Source: Methanomicrobium antiquum (GTDB taxonomy: Archaea; Halobacteriota; Methanomicrobia; Methanomicrobiales; Methanomicrobiaceae). From it: 64,000 bases of DNA. The stretch is from NCBI RefSeq assembly GCF_029633915.1, contig NZ_CP091092.1:2170001-2234000 (forward strand). The letters run 5' to 3'. A program made the translations under genes and the position numbers. Below, piece by piece: positions 51,195 to 60,858 of this stretch (position 1 is the first letter of the stretch; every line of letters starts with the position of its first letter). Below the pieces are notes generated by a model. It worked only from the letters and a program-made list of their open reading frames with translations, did not search any database and was not told where the DNA came from.

Positions 51195-52052
51195 ATGGAC
51201 TTTAAAAAAAGTCTTTCAGGAAAAATTTCAAAGAGTGCTCAAAAAGCTCTTCCAGGCCGTTTTTATGTAATAGGCGACATCGCTGTTGTAAATATCCCCT
51301 CCGAATGCCAACCCTTCAGAGAGGGGATAGCTGATGCCATTTTTTCTGTCAGAAAAGATGTAAAAACAGTGCTTGAAAAAAATTCAAAGATTTTTGGCGA
51401 GAGAAGAACAGGGGGATTTTCGTTTGTAAAAGGAGAAAACAGGACAACAACAGTTCATAAAGAAGACGGATATTTATACAAAATTGATTTAACCTCGGTT
51501 TTTTTCAGCCCGAAACTGGCCTTTGAGAGGATGCGGATTGCATCGCTTATAACACCTCAAGAGAGAATTATCATTCCCTTCTGTGGTTCAGGGCCGTTTG
51601 CAATTCCCTCTGCAGACAGAGGAGAAGAAATAATTGGTGTTGAAAAAAATCCGGATGCATGCCGCTATTTTATGGAAAACCTAAAATTAAACGGACTCCG
51701 GGAAAAAGGAGATATCATATGCGCCGATGCTCTTTTCATTCAGGATATAATAAAAGGAAAAAACCAATTTGACAGAGCAATAATCCCGACAGCCTACGGG
51801 CTTGATGAGGCACTTTTCAAAACATCACCGCTTGTAAAAAAAGAAGGTAAGATCCATTTCTACACATTTAAGACAAAAGAGGAGATAAGGCCATATTCGC
51901 TTTATCTTGAGAAGAATGACCTGAAAATATTATCTTTCAGGCGCTGTGGAAATATTGCTCCGGGAGTATTCAGATATGTTTTTGACCTCCAGAAAAAAGG
52001 TTTAACACAAAAGAGGGATGATAAAAAGCAAAGACGGCCTATTAATTTTTAA
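51195..52052 (+). CDS. Trm5/TYW2-like methyltransferase
   Basis: 285 residues. Family landmarks: IAVVNIP near the start, YKIDLTSVFFSPKLAFERMRIASLI, PFCGSGPFAIPSADRGEEIIGVEKNPDACRYFMENLKLNGL. These match archaeal Trm5 (tRNA G37-N1) and TYW2. The usual FAGVGPF motif is CGSGPF, and the NPP-like motif is IIPTAYG, so it may be a diverged paralogue. Cytoplasmic, SAM-dependent. No operon partner. Confidence 0.72.
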   Translation: MDFKKSLSGKISKSAQKALPGRFYVIGDIAVVNIPSECQPFREGIADAIFSVRKDVKTVLEKNSKIFGERRTGGFSFVKGENRTTTVHKEDGYLYKIDLTSVFFSPKLAFERMRIASLITPQERIIIPFCGSGPFAIPSADRGEEIIGVEKNPDACRYFMENLKLNGLREKGDIICADALFIQDIIKGKNQFDRAIIPTAYGLDEALFKTSPLVKKEGKIHFYTFKTKEEIRPYSLYLEKNDLKILSFRRCGNIAPGVFRYVFDLQKKGLTQKRDDKKQRRPINF

Positions 52053-52055
52053 TTA

Positions 52056-53543
52056 TCATGCACGGGTTGCTTCATTGGCAATATCTTCGTTTTCCAAGAC
52101 TTCGGGAGCTCCTTTTTTCAGAGTTAGATAAATTGTGGTTCCTGACCAGGGTTCTCCTTTTACACGCTCACGTGCCGATACAGATCCTCCATACCGGCTT
52201 ACAAGCGAGGATATAATAAAAAGCCCAAGACCATCATGTCCGCATGGTTTGTCACGTACATATTTTCCTTCAGAGAAGTCTTTTATTATTTCAGGAGGCA
52301 TTCCTGATGAGTTATCCTCAACTGCTATCAGAACACTATCACCCAAATCTCTTGTTATTACGTTTATCTTCGTTTCAAAATTGCCATATTTAACAGCGTT
52401 TCCAAATATATTTTCAAAAACAGAGCCTAAAAGACTGTCTGCCATTACATAAGCACCGCACCTATTGTAGTTTATTGTGTTGTTTGTATAACATGAAATT
52501 TCCTCATCCATTATTTCATCAAGAGATACGGATTTTGGGGAGAAATCAACACTATTAATTGATTTAAGACACTTAACGCAGTTTAATGTTCTTTCTATCC
52601 GTTTAAAACAACCAAGTGTCTTTTCCAGATATTTTTCTCCTTCTGTATCATAATTTTTGATCTCTGAGAGCACCTCACAGTACCCAAATCCGGTGCAAAT
52701 TGCATTTTTAATATCATGCATTATAAGATCCATGTAAAAATCAGTACTAAATTTTGTCTTTCCGGATTTTTTGGCATCAGGGTTATCTCCGGCATAATGA
52801 AGCTCGGCAAAAATACCTTTTACTTTTGAATTTCCTTTGAGGGAGGATTGTCCTGTGTGATAAAGGGTTGCAAAAAGTAAAACCGGAATTGCAGGACCAT
52901 CTTCTGATTTTAAGTAAAGGGGATAGTCACTTAACTCCTCGTTGTTCAAAACAAGATTTAAAGCTTCTCTTACCTCTGCCGGTTTTGTAAAAAGGTCACA
53001 AAACGGTTTTCCAATAAGGCTGCTTCTTCCACAAAGAGCCATATCCTCCATTGAATTATTGACATCGTCAATAATACCATCGCAGTCAATTGTCACAAGC
53101 GGATCAACATGTGCTTCTATAAGACATTTATTGTATTCGTTTGCAAAAATAAGTTCATTTTCAGCTCTTTTCTTCTCAACCGATGTGATGATTCTGTGAG
53201 TAAGTTCAGCAAACTGGGATTTTAAATCTCCTCCCTTTTGGATATATGAGTCAACACCGCAGTTTAGTGCTTCAATTACAACATCCTCGCGGCTTCTTCC
53301 GGTGAAGATAATAAACGGAATATTATTCCCGCTTTTTCTGACTGTCTTTAAAAATTCAATTCCGTTTAATCCCGGCATTTCATAATCTGAGACCACTGCA
53401 TCAAAAATATTTGTTTTAAGCATCTCAATTGCATTTTTTGCTGATATTTCACATGTGGCATTGAAAAGTCCGGTTTTTTCAAGGAAAATTTTTGTTATTT
53501 CTGAAACAGACTCCTCATCATCTACAATTAATATGTTAATCAT
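52056..53543 (-). CDS. Hybrid response regulator-PAS-histidine kinase
   Basis: 495 residues from ATG 53543 (a longer TTG reading adds 25 residues without support). Receiver at 1-120: ILIVDDEESVSEI, Asp in AVVSDYEMPGLNG, FIIFTGRS, Lys in YIQKGGD. PAS at ~140-260. Kinase core: LIMHDIKNAICTGFGYCEVL with phospho-His, N box SVFENIFGNAVKYG, G boxes VEDNSSGMP and GLGLFIISSLVSRYGG. Ends with a short acidic tail. Methanogen-type soluble kinase; partner unknown. Confidence 0.88.
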   Translation of the reverse strand: MINILIVDDEESVSEITKIFLEKTGLFNATCEISAKNAIEMLKTNIFDAVVSDYEMPGLNGIEFLKTVRKSGNNIPFIIFTGRSREDVVIEALNCGVDSYIQKGGDLKSQFAELTHRIITSVEKKRAENELIFANEYNKCLIEAHVDPLVTIDCDGIIDDVNNSMEDMALCGRSSLIGKPFCDLFTKPAEVREALNLVLNNEELSDYPLYLKSEDGPAIPVLLFATLYHTGQSSLKGNSKVKGIFAELHYAGDNPDAKKSGKTKFSTDFYMDLIMHDIKNAICTGFGYCEVLSEIKNYDTEGEKYLEKTLGCFKRIERTLNCVKCLKSINSVDFSPKSVSLDEIMDEEISCYTNNTINYNRCGAYVMADSLLGSVFENIFGNAVKYGNFETKINVITRDLGDSVLIAVEDNSSGMPPEIIKDFSEGKYVRDKPCGHDGLGLFIISSLVSRYGGSVSARERVKGEPWSGTTIYLTLKKGAPEVLENEDIANEATRA

Positions 53544-53755
53544 TCGATAATCAGGTACCTTTTTTGGTCTGGAAAAAATATGACCTAATTTTTTTAGGTT
53601 TTCCTTAATATACCACAATTAACTGTAAATTGCGCTTTATTGGCAATTTTCTTTCGGTTTAAAATTTTTTTCTAAATTTATTAGACATACAAAACGAATC
53701 CGCTTATGTTTTGGGTCGTCTTTATGCAAACCTAAATCTCTATTTATGTATTGAC

Positions 53756-53791
53756 GCAGACAAAATGCCAGTTCAAACCAGGCAGGTCTGC
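53756..53791. promoter_or_regulatory. Inverted repeat upstream of two small ORFs
   Basis: GCAGAC-AAAA-TGCC-(11)-GGCA-G-GTCTGC, a stable 10 bp stem with small bulges. TATA-like TCTATTTATG lies at ~53738-53747, so it falls at the expected transcription start of the small ORFs at 53854. It could be an operator or a leader hairpin. The rest of 53544-53853 shows no gene. Confidence 0.4.
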
Positions 53792-53853
53792 TAGTTTAAG
53801 ATCGGAGATTAAAATTCCGGCAATTAGGAAAAAATCTCAAACGGAGATGAGAA

Positions 53854-53970
53854 ATGAACAGGAAAATGAAAAGAAAATCAAAAGAAAGTTACAATTCTTC
53901 CCAGGGAGAAACCGGAAATACTGATATTTCCATAGTAACGCTGGAGAATTTCCTTAAAAGGTGCTATTAA
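53854..53970 (+). CDS. Small basic protein, 38 residues
   Basis: ATG 53854 with GGAGATGAGAA as ribosome site. Begins MNRKMKRKSKESYNSSQGE and ends ENFLKRCY. Positively charged at the start. Its TAA overlaps the ATG of the next small ORF by one base (TAATG). No family recognised. Good ribosome site plus coupling makes it a plausible real gene. Confidence 0.45.
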   Translation: MNRKMKRKSKESYNSSQGETGNTDISIVTLENFLKRCY

Positions 53971-54098
53971 TGAGCTTTAAGGCATCAGTCAGAGGAATCA
54001 GAAATGAGAACGAACTGCCCTCGGAGCTTCTTTTGATGCTCGGACTAACGAAAAAAGATATCAGGGAGGATTTTTTAAAATCAGAAAGGACAAAATAG
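53970..54098 (+). CDS. Small protein, 42 residues, coupled to the previous one
   Basis: ATG 53970, TAG 54096-54098. AAGGTG lies 8 bases upstream. Reads MSFKASVRGIRNENELPSEL and ends REDFLKSERTK, amphipathic helical. Overlaps the 38-residue ORF stop, so they form a two-gene unit. Unknown function; size and pairing recall small antitoxin/toxin or regulator pairs but nothing specific. Confidence 0.45.
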   Translation: MSFKASVRGIRNENELPSELLLMLGLTKKDIREDFLKSERTK

Positions 54099-54664
54099 AC
54101 TAAAGCTAAAATCAGATAAATTGCTTAATTGTTGACAGATTATATCTTTCACAGACGTAAATACTAAAACCAAACTGGAAAAAGTGATAAATTAAAAAGC
54201 AATAAATTAAAAATCAAAAAATGGCAGATTAAAAATTGGGATATTAATTCCAGAAAAAATTCAAAAAAATCCGGGCCAATAAAATACATACACCGCTAAA
54301 AACCCTGGAATTTCGGATTAAAAAAAATCTGTCCTTAATACATGCGTTCACGAAGCATCTGCTTCAATCACAAAAAACATGTAAATCAAAATCTGATTTC
54401 CATGCGAAAACCTCTAAAAAATTTCAATCCAACAGTAAAAAAACCTCTAACAAAATATCTCTACAACAAAAAAGAAAAAACAAATTAAAAAATGCAACAT
54501 ATAACACACGTACCGGCCAGTGCCGAACGGGAAAAACTATTTTTAAAATGTTAATTTTGTGCTATTTTTTTTATGTACTACTGAATTAATGCTTTTATCA
54601 TTTTGCTACTGCTGATTTTGTTGCGGTATCTGCTGTATTTTTGCCTTTATCAATATATCGTTTA
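54099..54664. other. AT-rich non-coding gap
   Basis: 566 bp, Lys/Ile-codon-like A-rich sequence without a supported ORF. A REP-like fragment lies at about 54340-54420 (GCGTTCACGAAGCATCTGCTTC, ATGTAAATCAAAATCTGATTTCCATG). Nothing else seen. Confidence 0.5.
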
Positions 54665-56440
54665 TCAATACATCGGCCAGAAATACAAAAGCAACGGAAA
54701 TGACACAATTACAATTAATATTTCAAGCAAAATTCCCATCCTCCAGTAATCTGTAAAAAGGTATCCTCCGGGACCCATAACCAGAGTATTTGACTGATGG
54801 CCAATCGGTGTTAAAAAAGCACACGAAGCTCCGATTGCAACCGCCATTAGGAACGGATCTGCTGATGCACCCAAATCAGATGCTATTGTAATTCCAATCG
54901 GCGCCATCAAAACCGCTGAAGCGGCGTTGTTTACGAGATCTGATAAGAACATCGTTATTATAATAAGGAACAGTAGTGTAGCCTGAGGCGGAAAAACTGA
55001 TGCAGCCGAGACGATACTTCCGGCAATAAGGCCTGCACCGCCACTTGACTCAAGAGCACCTCCTACAGGAATCATAGCGCCAAGAAGGATTATAACCGGC
55101 CATTCAATGCTCTCATATGCCTCACGAAGAGAGACAATAGAGGTTAATATCATCAAAACAACAGCGGCTGTAAAAGCCACCTGTATTGGCAAAAGACCAA
55201 AAGCAGATATTAAAAGTGCAGATCCAAAGATTAAAACTGCAAGGATAATTAATTTCTGCTTCCCAAGCCGGATTCCTCTTTCAGCAAGAGGCAGACAGCC
55301 TATTTTGGAAAGAGCCTCCTGTAAGGATTCTTTTTTGCCCTGAAGAAGAAGGATATCTCCGGGCTGAAACCGGACCTGCTTTAGCCTGTCTTTTATACGG
55401 CCTCCTTCTCTTGCAACCGCAAGCAGATTTATCCCGTAAATCCACCGGAGATTTGCTGAATATGCAGTTTTATTAAGAATAGATGAGTCGGGCTTTACAA
55501 CTGCCTCAATTACCTCTACGGTATCAGAGCCTATCATCTCCTCAGTGACATCAATTTTTTCTGTCAGTTCAAATCCTCCGGAATCAAGGAGAGCCTGAAG
55601 ATCGTTTGAGTTGGCTTTAATTACAAGGGTATCGCCTTCACGGATAATTTCATAAATGGATGGTGCGACTATCTTTTTCCCGTCTCTTATAATTCCGACA
55701 ATTAAAATCTCGCCTCCAGTTGCACTGCCGACATCCATAATCATTTTTCCTGAAAATTTTGATTTTTCAGAGACTTTTACTTCGGTCAGATACTCACTAA
55801 CCGCAAAAAGATCTTCTTTTGATGCCGGACTCTTTCTTGTTGGAATCAGTCTCCAGCCAATAAATGATATGAATAAAATTCCAATAAGAGCAACAAAAAA
55901 TCCTACATATGCAAAATCAAAGATAAGAAACGGCCCGGAACCGTTTTGTGCACGATATGTCGCAATAATTATATTTGGAGGTGTACCGATAAGAGTCACC
56001 ATTCCGCCAAGCAGTGAGGCGAACGCAATCGGCATTAAAAGATATGATGGCGATCTTTTACTCTTTCTTGCTGTTTTTATCGCAACCGGAAGCATCAGTG
56101 CAAGTGCTCCGATATTATTCATCATAGATGAAAGAATGCCGACAATTCCTGTAAGCGACAAAACCTGTTTTACCTCATCATCTCCGACTTTTGAAACCCA
56201 GCGGGTCATCATACCGGCAAGCCCTGAGTTTTCAAGACCCCTGCTCAGTATTAAGACAGCCGCAACAGTTACAACCGCAGGATGTCCGAATCCTAAAAAA
56301 GCGTCAGCAGGATTAACAATCCCTGTAACAGTGACAATAAGAAGTGTTATCAGTGCAACTATGTCATAGCGGATTTTTCCGGTCGCAAAAAGAACAAGCG
56401 CTATAATTAATGCCATGAAAACAATCAGCATGTCAGACAT
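54665..56440 (-). CDS. SLC13/ArsB-type permease with two TrkA-C domains
   Basis: 591 residues. About 11 membrane helices in two halves (1-195 and 400-591), with GTPPNIIIATYRAQNG in the first half and LVNNAASAVLMAPIGI ... PIGHQSNTLVMGPGGY in the second, as in DASS/SLC13 and NhaD-like carriers. Between them two RCK_C/TrkA-C units (VKVSEKSKFSGKMIMDVGSATGG ... GDTLVIKANSNDLQALL; VEAVVKPDSSILNKTAYSANL ... GDILLLQGKKESL). Transports an anion such as sulfate or carboxylate, possibly with Na+. Single gene. Confidence 0.87.
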   Translation of the reverse strand: MSDMLIVFMALIIALVLFATGKIRYDIVALITLLIVTVTGIVNPADAFLGFGHPAVVTVAAVLILSRGLENSGLAGMMTRWVSKVGDDEVKQVLSLTGIVGILSSMMNNIGALALMLPVAIKTARKSKRSPSYLLMPIAFASLLGGMVTLIGTPPNIIIATYRAQNGSGPFLIFDFAYVGFFVALIGILFISFIGWRLIPTRKSPASKEDLFAVSEYLTEVKVSEKSKFSGKMIMDVGSATGGEILIVGIIRDGKKIVAPSIYEIIREGDTLVIKANSNDLQALLDSGGFELTEKIDVTEEMIGSDTVEVIEAVVKPDSSILNKTAYSANLRWIYGINLLAVAREGGRIKDRLKQVRFQPGDILLLQGKKESLQEALSKIGCLPLAERGIRLGKQKLIILAVLIFGSALLISAFGLLPIQVAFTAAVVLMILTSIVSLREAYESIEWPVIILLGAMIPVGGALESSGGAGLIAGSIVSAASVFPPQATLLFLIIITMFLSDLVNNAASAVLMAPIGITIASDLGASADPFLMAVAIGASCAFLTPIGHQSNTLVMGPGGYLFTDYWRMGILLEILIVIVSFPLLLYFWPMY

Positions 56441-56759
56441 TGGCTCTTCAAATCCCCTGATTTAGAAACATTCATGAAATTAGATCAAACAATTGTTTCA
56501 TATAAACTGGATGTCGATAAAAGAGATATAATTTACTAATGTATAAAAAGAATTAATGTATAAAGAGAATTTGCTGACATATGAAGAAAGATTAGAAGAA
56601 AGATTACTGATATAGAGATAAAACCGGATGAAAATGAAAAATGTAAATTTGGTTAATATATGGCAGATTATGAGATTAAAAAAGTTATCAGGGAAAAAAA
56701 TATTCTGAATAAAATTTCGCAACCAAAATTTCATATCTGTTTTGGTTTTGTTAAGGAAA

Positions 56760-56774
56760 CCTAAAAATATTAGG
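56760..56774 (+). promoter_or_regulatory. DtxR-like inverted repeat before the metalloregulator gene
   Basis: CCTAA-AAATA-TTAGG is a perfect 5 bp inverted repeat, ~85 bases before the ATG at 56861. GTTCCTAAGAAC (56788-56799) is a second, near-palindromic CCTAA site. A TATA-like GATAAATAAG follows at about 56830-56839. Suggests self-control by the DtxR-type protein. The rest of 56441-56760 is AT-rich with a REP-like fragment at ~56467-56506. Confidence 0.45.
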
Positions 56775-56860
56775 AGCTTAGATAAAAGTTCCTAAGAACT
56801 AAAATTAATAATACAAAGAAAAAAATTTGATAAATAAGCCTTAGAGGAGGATATTTTAAT

Positions 56861-57325
56861 ATGAGCACACAAAACTGCAATTTAAGCAGAAAAGCAGAGG
56901 ACTACCTTGAGGCAATACTTAATGTAAGCTTAGAGAAAGGATACGCAAAAACCCGTGATATCGCAAAAGAGCTTAATGTAAGCCCGCCTTCTGTCGTAGA
57001 GATGTTTATAAAACTTGATAGGTTGGGGCTTATTGAATATAGAAAATACGAAGGCGTTATACTAAAGCCAAAAGGAAGGGAGATAGCAAGTGTCATAAAA
57101 TACAGGCATGAAACGCTGATGTCGTTTTTAAAGCTCATATCCGTCCCTGACAAAATAGCAGATGAAGATGCCTGTTTAATGGAGCATGAACTTAATCCAA
57201 AGACAATTGAACAGATTCATCTCTTTGTTGATTTTCTAAATGAACGCGGCTCAAAAACGCATACACTTCAGGACTTTGATGAATATTGTGCTGTTAGAAG
57301 AAATGCTGAAACTGCAGATAAATAA
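56861..57325 (+). CDS. DtxR/MntR-family metal-dependent repressor
   Basis: 154 residues; GAGGAGG ribosome site. Winged helix: EDYLEAILNVSLEKGYAKTRDIAKELNVSPPSVVEMFIKLDRLGLIEYRKYEGVILKPKG, then a helical dimer/metal domain (RHETLMSFLKLISVPDKIADEDACLMEHEL, with Cys, Glu and His ligands at the expected CxxEH position: ACLMEHE). Lacks the SH3-like third domain, as in MntR. Binds DNA when Fe2+ or Mn2+ is loaded. Could control the feo operon at 29-33 kb. Confidence 0.9.
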   Translation: MSTQNCNLSRKAEDYLEAILNVSLEKGYAKTRDIAKELNVSPPSVVEMFIKLDRLGLIEYRKYEGVILKPKGREIASVIKYRHETLMSFLKLISVPDKIADEDACLMEHELNPKTIEQIHLFVDFLNERGSKTHTLQDFDEYCAVRRNAETADK

Positions 57326-57439
57326 AACAGAACAATTCTGTGCATATAAAATTCAGACAGAATAAAATCAAAGCAGAATATTCAAATCAAAAAAAAGCAA
57401 TAAAAGTTAATACAGATACTAAAAGGAATGTGAAATAGT

Positions 57440-58009
57440 ATGGAAAAAAATCTTAATAATGATATTGAAGATTTTGATTTTAAGGATTTTAAAATTGAAA
57501 TTAAACCAATAGGAATAATCAAAAACACAATTTCAAATCCGGCACTTGTTGCTGACAAAACAGGTCTCTTCCAAAACAAAGACAAAGATGCCGTACAAAA
57601 AGGTTTTGATGAAACAGAAGAGGAAATATCAGAAATTATATTAAGAGATGACTTAAAAGACGCAATCTGTGGAATTGAAGATTATTCAAATCTGGTGATA
57701 CTTTACTGGGGGCATGGAATCTCAAAAGAAGCAAGAACCCTTTCAAAAGTTCACCCTATGGGAGATACAAATTATCCTCTCACAGGACTTTTTTGTACAT
57801 GCAGTCCTGCAAGACCAAACCCTGTCCTGATGACAGTTGTAAAATTGCTTAAGACAGAGAAAAACACTCTTTTTGTAAAAGGTCTTGATGCCATAAACAA
57901 CAGTCCTGTAATTGACATAAAACCATATGTAAGCGAATTCTTCCCGAAAGACAATATATCAGTTCCCGGCTGGATGGAAACAATTGCAAAGCGGCACAAC
58001 TCTGAATAA
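57440..58009 (+). CDS. trmO: TrmO-type tRNA N6-threonylcarbamoyladenosine methyltransferase
   Basis: 189 residues. TsaA/YaeB domain: IKPIGIIKNTISNP, then GIEDYSNLVILYWGHG, FCTCSPARPNPVLMTVVKLL (the TxSPxRPNPIG signature) and VKGLDAINNSPVIDIKPYV. Members methylate N6-threonylcarbamoyladenosine in tRNA using SAM; archaeal members are less studied. N-terminal ~20 residues (DIEDFDFKDFK) are acidic and specific to this protein. Single gene. Confidence 0.85.
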   Translation: MEKNLNNDIEDFDFKDFKIEIKPIGIIKNTISNPALVADKTGLFQNKDKDAVQKGFDETEEEISEIILRDDLKDAICGIEDYSNLVILYWGHGISKEARTLSKVHPMGDTNYPLTGLFCTCSPARPNPVLMTVVKLLKTEKNTLFVKGLDAINNSPVIDIKPYVSEFFPKDNISVPGWMETIAKRHNSE

Positions 58010-58275
58010 ATCATAATTTCTATCAATTTTTTTAAGTTTTTACTAAGTTTCAACCAATTTTATAATTATATCTGTTTCTCTAATTTTTATCATTTCATCA
58101 TTTTATATCGGTTGATTCTGGTAGATATCCGGTTCATAAATATTTTTCAGGATTTTAATTTTTTTATAGCTTTAATTTTTGATATTTACAATCTTTCCAA
58201 AACATTTTCGGCTTTGTTTAATCAGAACCTAAAGAAATAATTTAATCAGAACAGACAATTAAAGGAGCATTCAGC

Positions 58276-58893
58276 TTGTTAAAACATATATTATCAAACA
58301 CAAGAAAACCAGATAGTTCACTTTCAGGAAGCATAATCCTCTGGTCAATGAACAAAGGGCATGAAAAACTTGCCCGATGGGGACTTTCAAAGTATGACTT
58401 AAGCAATAAAAAATTTATTCTTGATGCCGGATGCGGAGGCGGAAAAAACATATCAAATCTTTTGTCGATTACACAAAATGCATGTGTTTACGGCATTGAC
58501 TACTCCTCTGCAAGCGTTAAAAAATCAACTGAATTCAACAAAAAAGAAATCAAAGAAGGGCGTGTCAAAATTTTTCAGGCAGATGTATCAGATCTTTTCT
58601 TTGAAAATGAAAGTTTTGATGCAGTAACAGCATTTGAAACCATTTATTTCTGGCCGTCTCTTTGCGAAAACTTCAAAGAAATATATAGAATACTACAAAA
58701 AGGCGGAGTTTTTCTGGTCTGCAACGAAATTTCGTCAGAGAAGGATGCAGAAAAATGGAAGAAGTATATTGACATGTCAGTCTATACAAAAAGCATGATT
58801 GCCGACTTTATGAAAACAGCAGGATTTTCTGATATAAACATCCATTCTCAGCCAAAAAATGGCTGGATATGTGTTACCGGAATAAAAAACTGA
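58276..58893 (+). CDS. Class I SAM-dependent methyltransferase
   Basis: 205 residues from TTG or ATG near 58276 (the codon is TTG; GGAG lies 8 bases upstream, AAAGGAGCATTCAGC). Motif I ILDAGCGGGKNISNLLSI, motif II VYGIDYSSASVKKSTE, FQADVSDLFFENESFDAVTAFETIYFWPS as motif IV and LQKGGVFLVCNEISS as post-motif. Looks like a general small-molecule methyltransferase (UbiE-like). No partner gene. Confidence 0.83.
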   Translation: MLKHILSNTRKPDSSLSGSIILWSMNKGHEKLARWGLSKYDLSNKKFILDAGCGGGKNISNLLSITQNACVYGIDYSSASVKKSTEFNKKEIKEGRVKIFQADVSDLFFENESFDAVTAFETIYFWPSLCENFKEIYRILQKGGVFLVCNEISSEKDAEKWKKYIDMSVYTKSMIADFMKTAGFSDINIHSQPKNGWICVTGIKN

Positions 58894-58901
58894 TTTTCCT
58901 T

Positions 58902-59044
58902 TGAAAACGTCCATGAAATTATATTTCATGCACCGGTTTCATGTAAGTTACAGAGTAACTTTCATTTAAAACGCACATAATGAGCTTTTTTCATCACACA
59001 AAAAAGTGATGATAAGTTTATCAGGAATTTTGACTTTCATTGCA
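58902..59044. repeat. REP-like repeat in reverse orientation
   Basis: Reverse complement of the 32841-33062 type: AACGTCCATGAAATTATATTTCATG, CACCGGTTTCATGTAAGTTACAGAGTAAC, AACGCACATAATGAGC, CATCACACAAAAAAGTGATG and TCAGGAATTTTGACTTTCAT. One B and one A unit. Fills much of the 58894-59206 gap; no gene there. Confidence 0.75.
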
Positions 59045-59206
59045 AATTGAATCTTATTATGTTTTTGATTTATCTGATTTGTCCTCTTTTAATCTTAACT
59101 TTTAAAATAACAATTAAATTAACAATATTATCTGTTTTTAACTGCTATTTGGTCTGATTTTCAAAAAGGAATTTAATTATATTAAAAAAACGAAAGTGTA
59201 GTAATT

Positions 59207-60733
59207 ATGAAGAAAACTCTTGGCCGCTATATCGGAATTATAGTATTTCTTCTCATATTGCTATATCCTATAGACCCTTCGGTCTTTCCGACAGGGGCAA
59301 AATATGTCGCCGCCGCAACCATGCTGATGGTTATATGGTGGATAACAGAGGCAATTCCTATACAGGCGACAGCACTTTTGCCAATTGTTCTGTTCCCGCT
59401 TCTGGGTGTTTTATCCCCGGCTGAGGCATGTGCTCCCTATGCCGATAAAATAATTTTCCTTTTTATGGGGGGTTTTTTGATTGCAATGTCAATGCAGAGA
59501 TGGGGTCTTCATGAAAGAATAGCGCTTCATATCATAAAAAAAGTGGGGACGTCTCCGAGAATGCTTATTCTAGGATTTATGGTCGCAACTGCCTTTCTTT
59601 CAATGTGGATTTCAAACACTGCAACAGCAATGATGATGATTCCGATTGCAATTGCAATTATTGCAACAATTCTTCCAAAAACAGGTATTACTCTTGATGA
59701 TATGACAGATACTCAAAGAGCATTTTCAGAGTGTCTTGTAATATCAATTGCCTATGCCGCCTCAATCGGAGGTCTTGCAACAATCATCGGTACGCCTCCA
59801 AACGGAATTTTTGTAGCCCAGATGGAGACTATTTTTCCACATGCCCCATCTATTGACTTTTTCACATGGATGAAGTTTGCATTCCCGTTATCATGCATAT
59901 TCCTGCCTATTGCATGGGTCTGGCTCACATATGGTCCTTACAGGCATATGCCGGAGAAGATTTCAGCCGGAAAGGAGATAATAAACGAAAGGCTTGCTTC
60001 TCTTGGCGATATGACAAAGGGTGAGAAATGGACTCTTTTGGTATTTGTCGGAACTGCGGTTGCATGGATTATGAGGTCTGAGAAGACAATCGGAGATTTT
60101 GTAATTCCCGGCATTACAACATATCTGCCGTTTGTTGATGACTCAACAATTGCAATTGCAGGTGCTGTTTTGCTTTTCCTTCTTCCGGTCAGCAGAAGTG
60201 AAGGGATTTATACAATGAACTGGGAATGGGCAAAAAAGATTCCCTGGGGCATTTTGATTCTCTTCGGCGGTGGTATATGCCTCTCAACAGCATTTATCAA
60301 GAGCGGACTTGCGGCTGAAATTATGGAAGCGATGTCTTTCATGCATGTTCTTCCAATAGTAGTTGCAATAATAATAATTGCAATTCTGGTCTCTTTGCTT
60401 ACAGAAGTGACCTCAAATACTGCAATCGCGTCTGTTATGATGCCAGTTATGGCTGTAACTGCTGTGAGTATGGAAGTTCATCCTTATCTTCTGATGATTC
60501 CTGCCGCTTTTGCATGTTCAATGGCATTTATGCTTCCTGTTGCAACTCCGCCAAACGCCGTTGCATTCAGTTCGGGATATGTATCAATGCGTGATATGAT
60601 GAGAACAGGCTGGGCTCTTAACATTATTGGAGTTATAATTCTTACAGTCTTCATGTTCACAATTATAACGTGGGTATTAGGATTTTCATATGAAATTCCG
60701 GTATGGGCGCTTGATCCATCAACCGGCCTTTAA
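59207..60733 (+). CDS. DASS/SLC13 family sodium-dependent anion transporter
   Basis: 508 residues, about 12 membrane helices. Two SNT motifs as in the family: MWISNTATAMMMIPIA and TEVTSNTAIASVMMPV, with the paired TIIGTPPNGIFVA and PVATPPNAVAFSSGYVS. These bind Na+ and a carboxylate. No TrkA domain, unlike 54665. Likely imports dicarboxylates or similar. ATG 59207 with GTAGTAATT upstream and no strong ribosome site. Single gene. Confidence 0.9.
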   Translation: MKKTLGRYIGIIVFLLILLYPIDPSVFPTGAKYVAAATMLMVIWWITEAIPIQATALLPIVLFPLLGVLSPAEACAPYADKIIFLFMGGFLIAMSMQRWGLHERIALHIIKKVGTSPRMLILGFMVATAFLSMWISNTATAMMMIPIAIAIIATILPKTGITLDDMTDTQRAFSECLVISIAYAASIGGLATIIGTPPNGIFVAQMETIFPHAPSIDFFTWMKFAFPLSCIFLPIAWVWLTYGPYRHMPEKISAGKEIINERLASLGDMTKGEKWTLLVFVGTAVAWIMRSEKTIGDFVIPGITTYLPFVDDSTIAIAGAVLLFLLPVSRSEGIYTMNWEWAKKIPWGILILFGGGICLSTAFIKSGLAAEIMEAMSFMHVLPIVVAIIIIAILVSLLTEVTSNTAIASVMMPVMAVTAVSMEVHPYLLMIPAAFACSMAFMLPVATPPNAVAFSSGYVSMRDMMRTGWALNIIGVIILTVFMFTIITWVLGFSYEIPVWALDPSTGL

Positions 60734-60858
60734 ATTTTCACCTTTAATTTTTTAATATCTGTTTTATAATTAAGGACTAATTTTTTTATCTTTGATGCCC
60801 GGGTTTTTTCAGATCATGCCTCAAGGTTAATATGATTACAGTGTCATAAATCTACAAC

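Noticed and set aside
53756-53791. tRNA-like GTTCAAAC loop
   Set aside because: The stem around it has a mismatch in a T-arm reading, and no D-arm, anticodon arm or acceptor stem can be found.
55656-56369. Rightward 237-residue ORF
   Set aside because: Long open frame opposite the SLC13-type permease gene, explained by codon bias of the real gene; no recognisable protein features.
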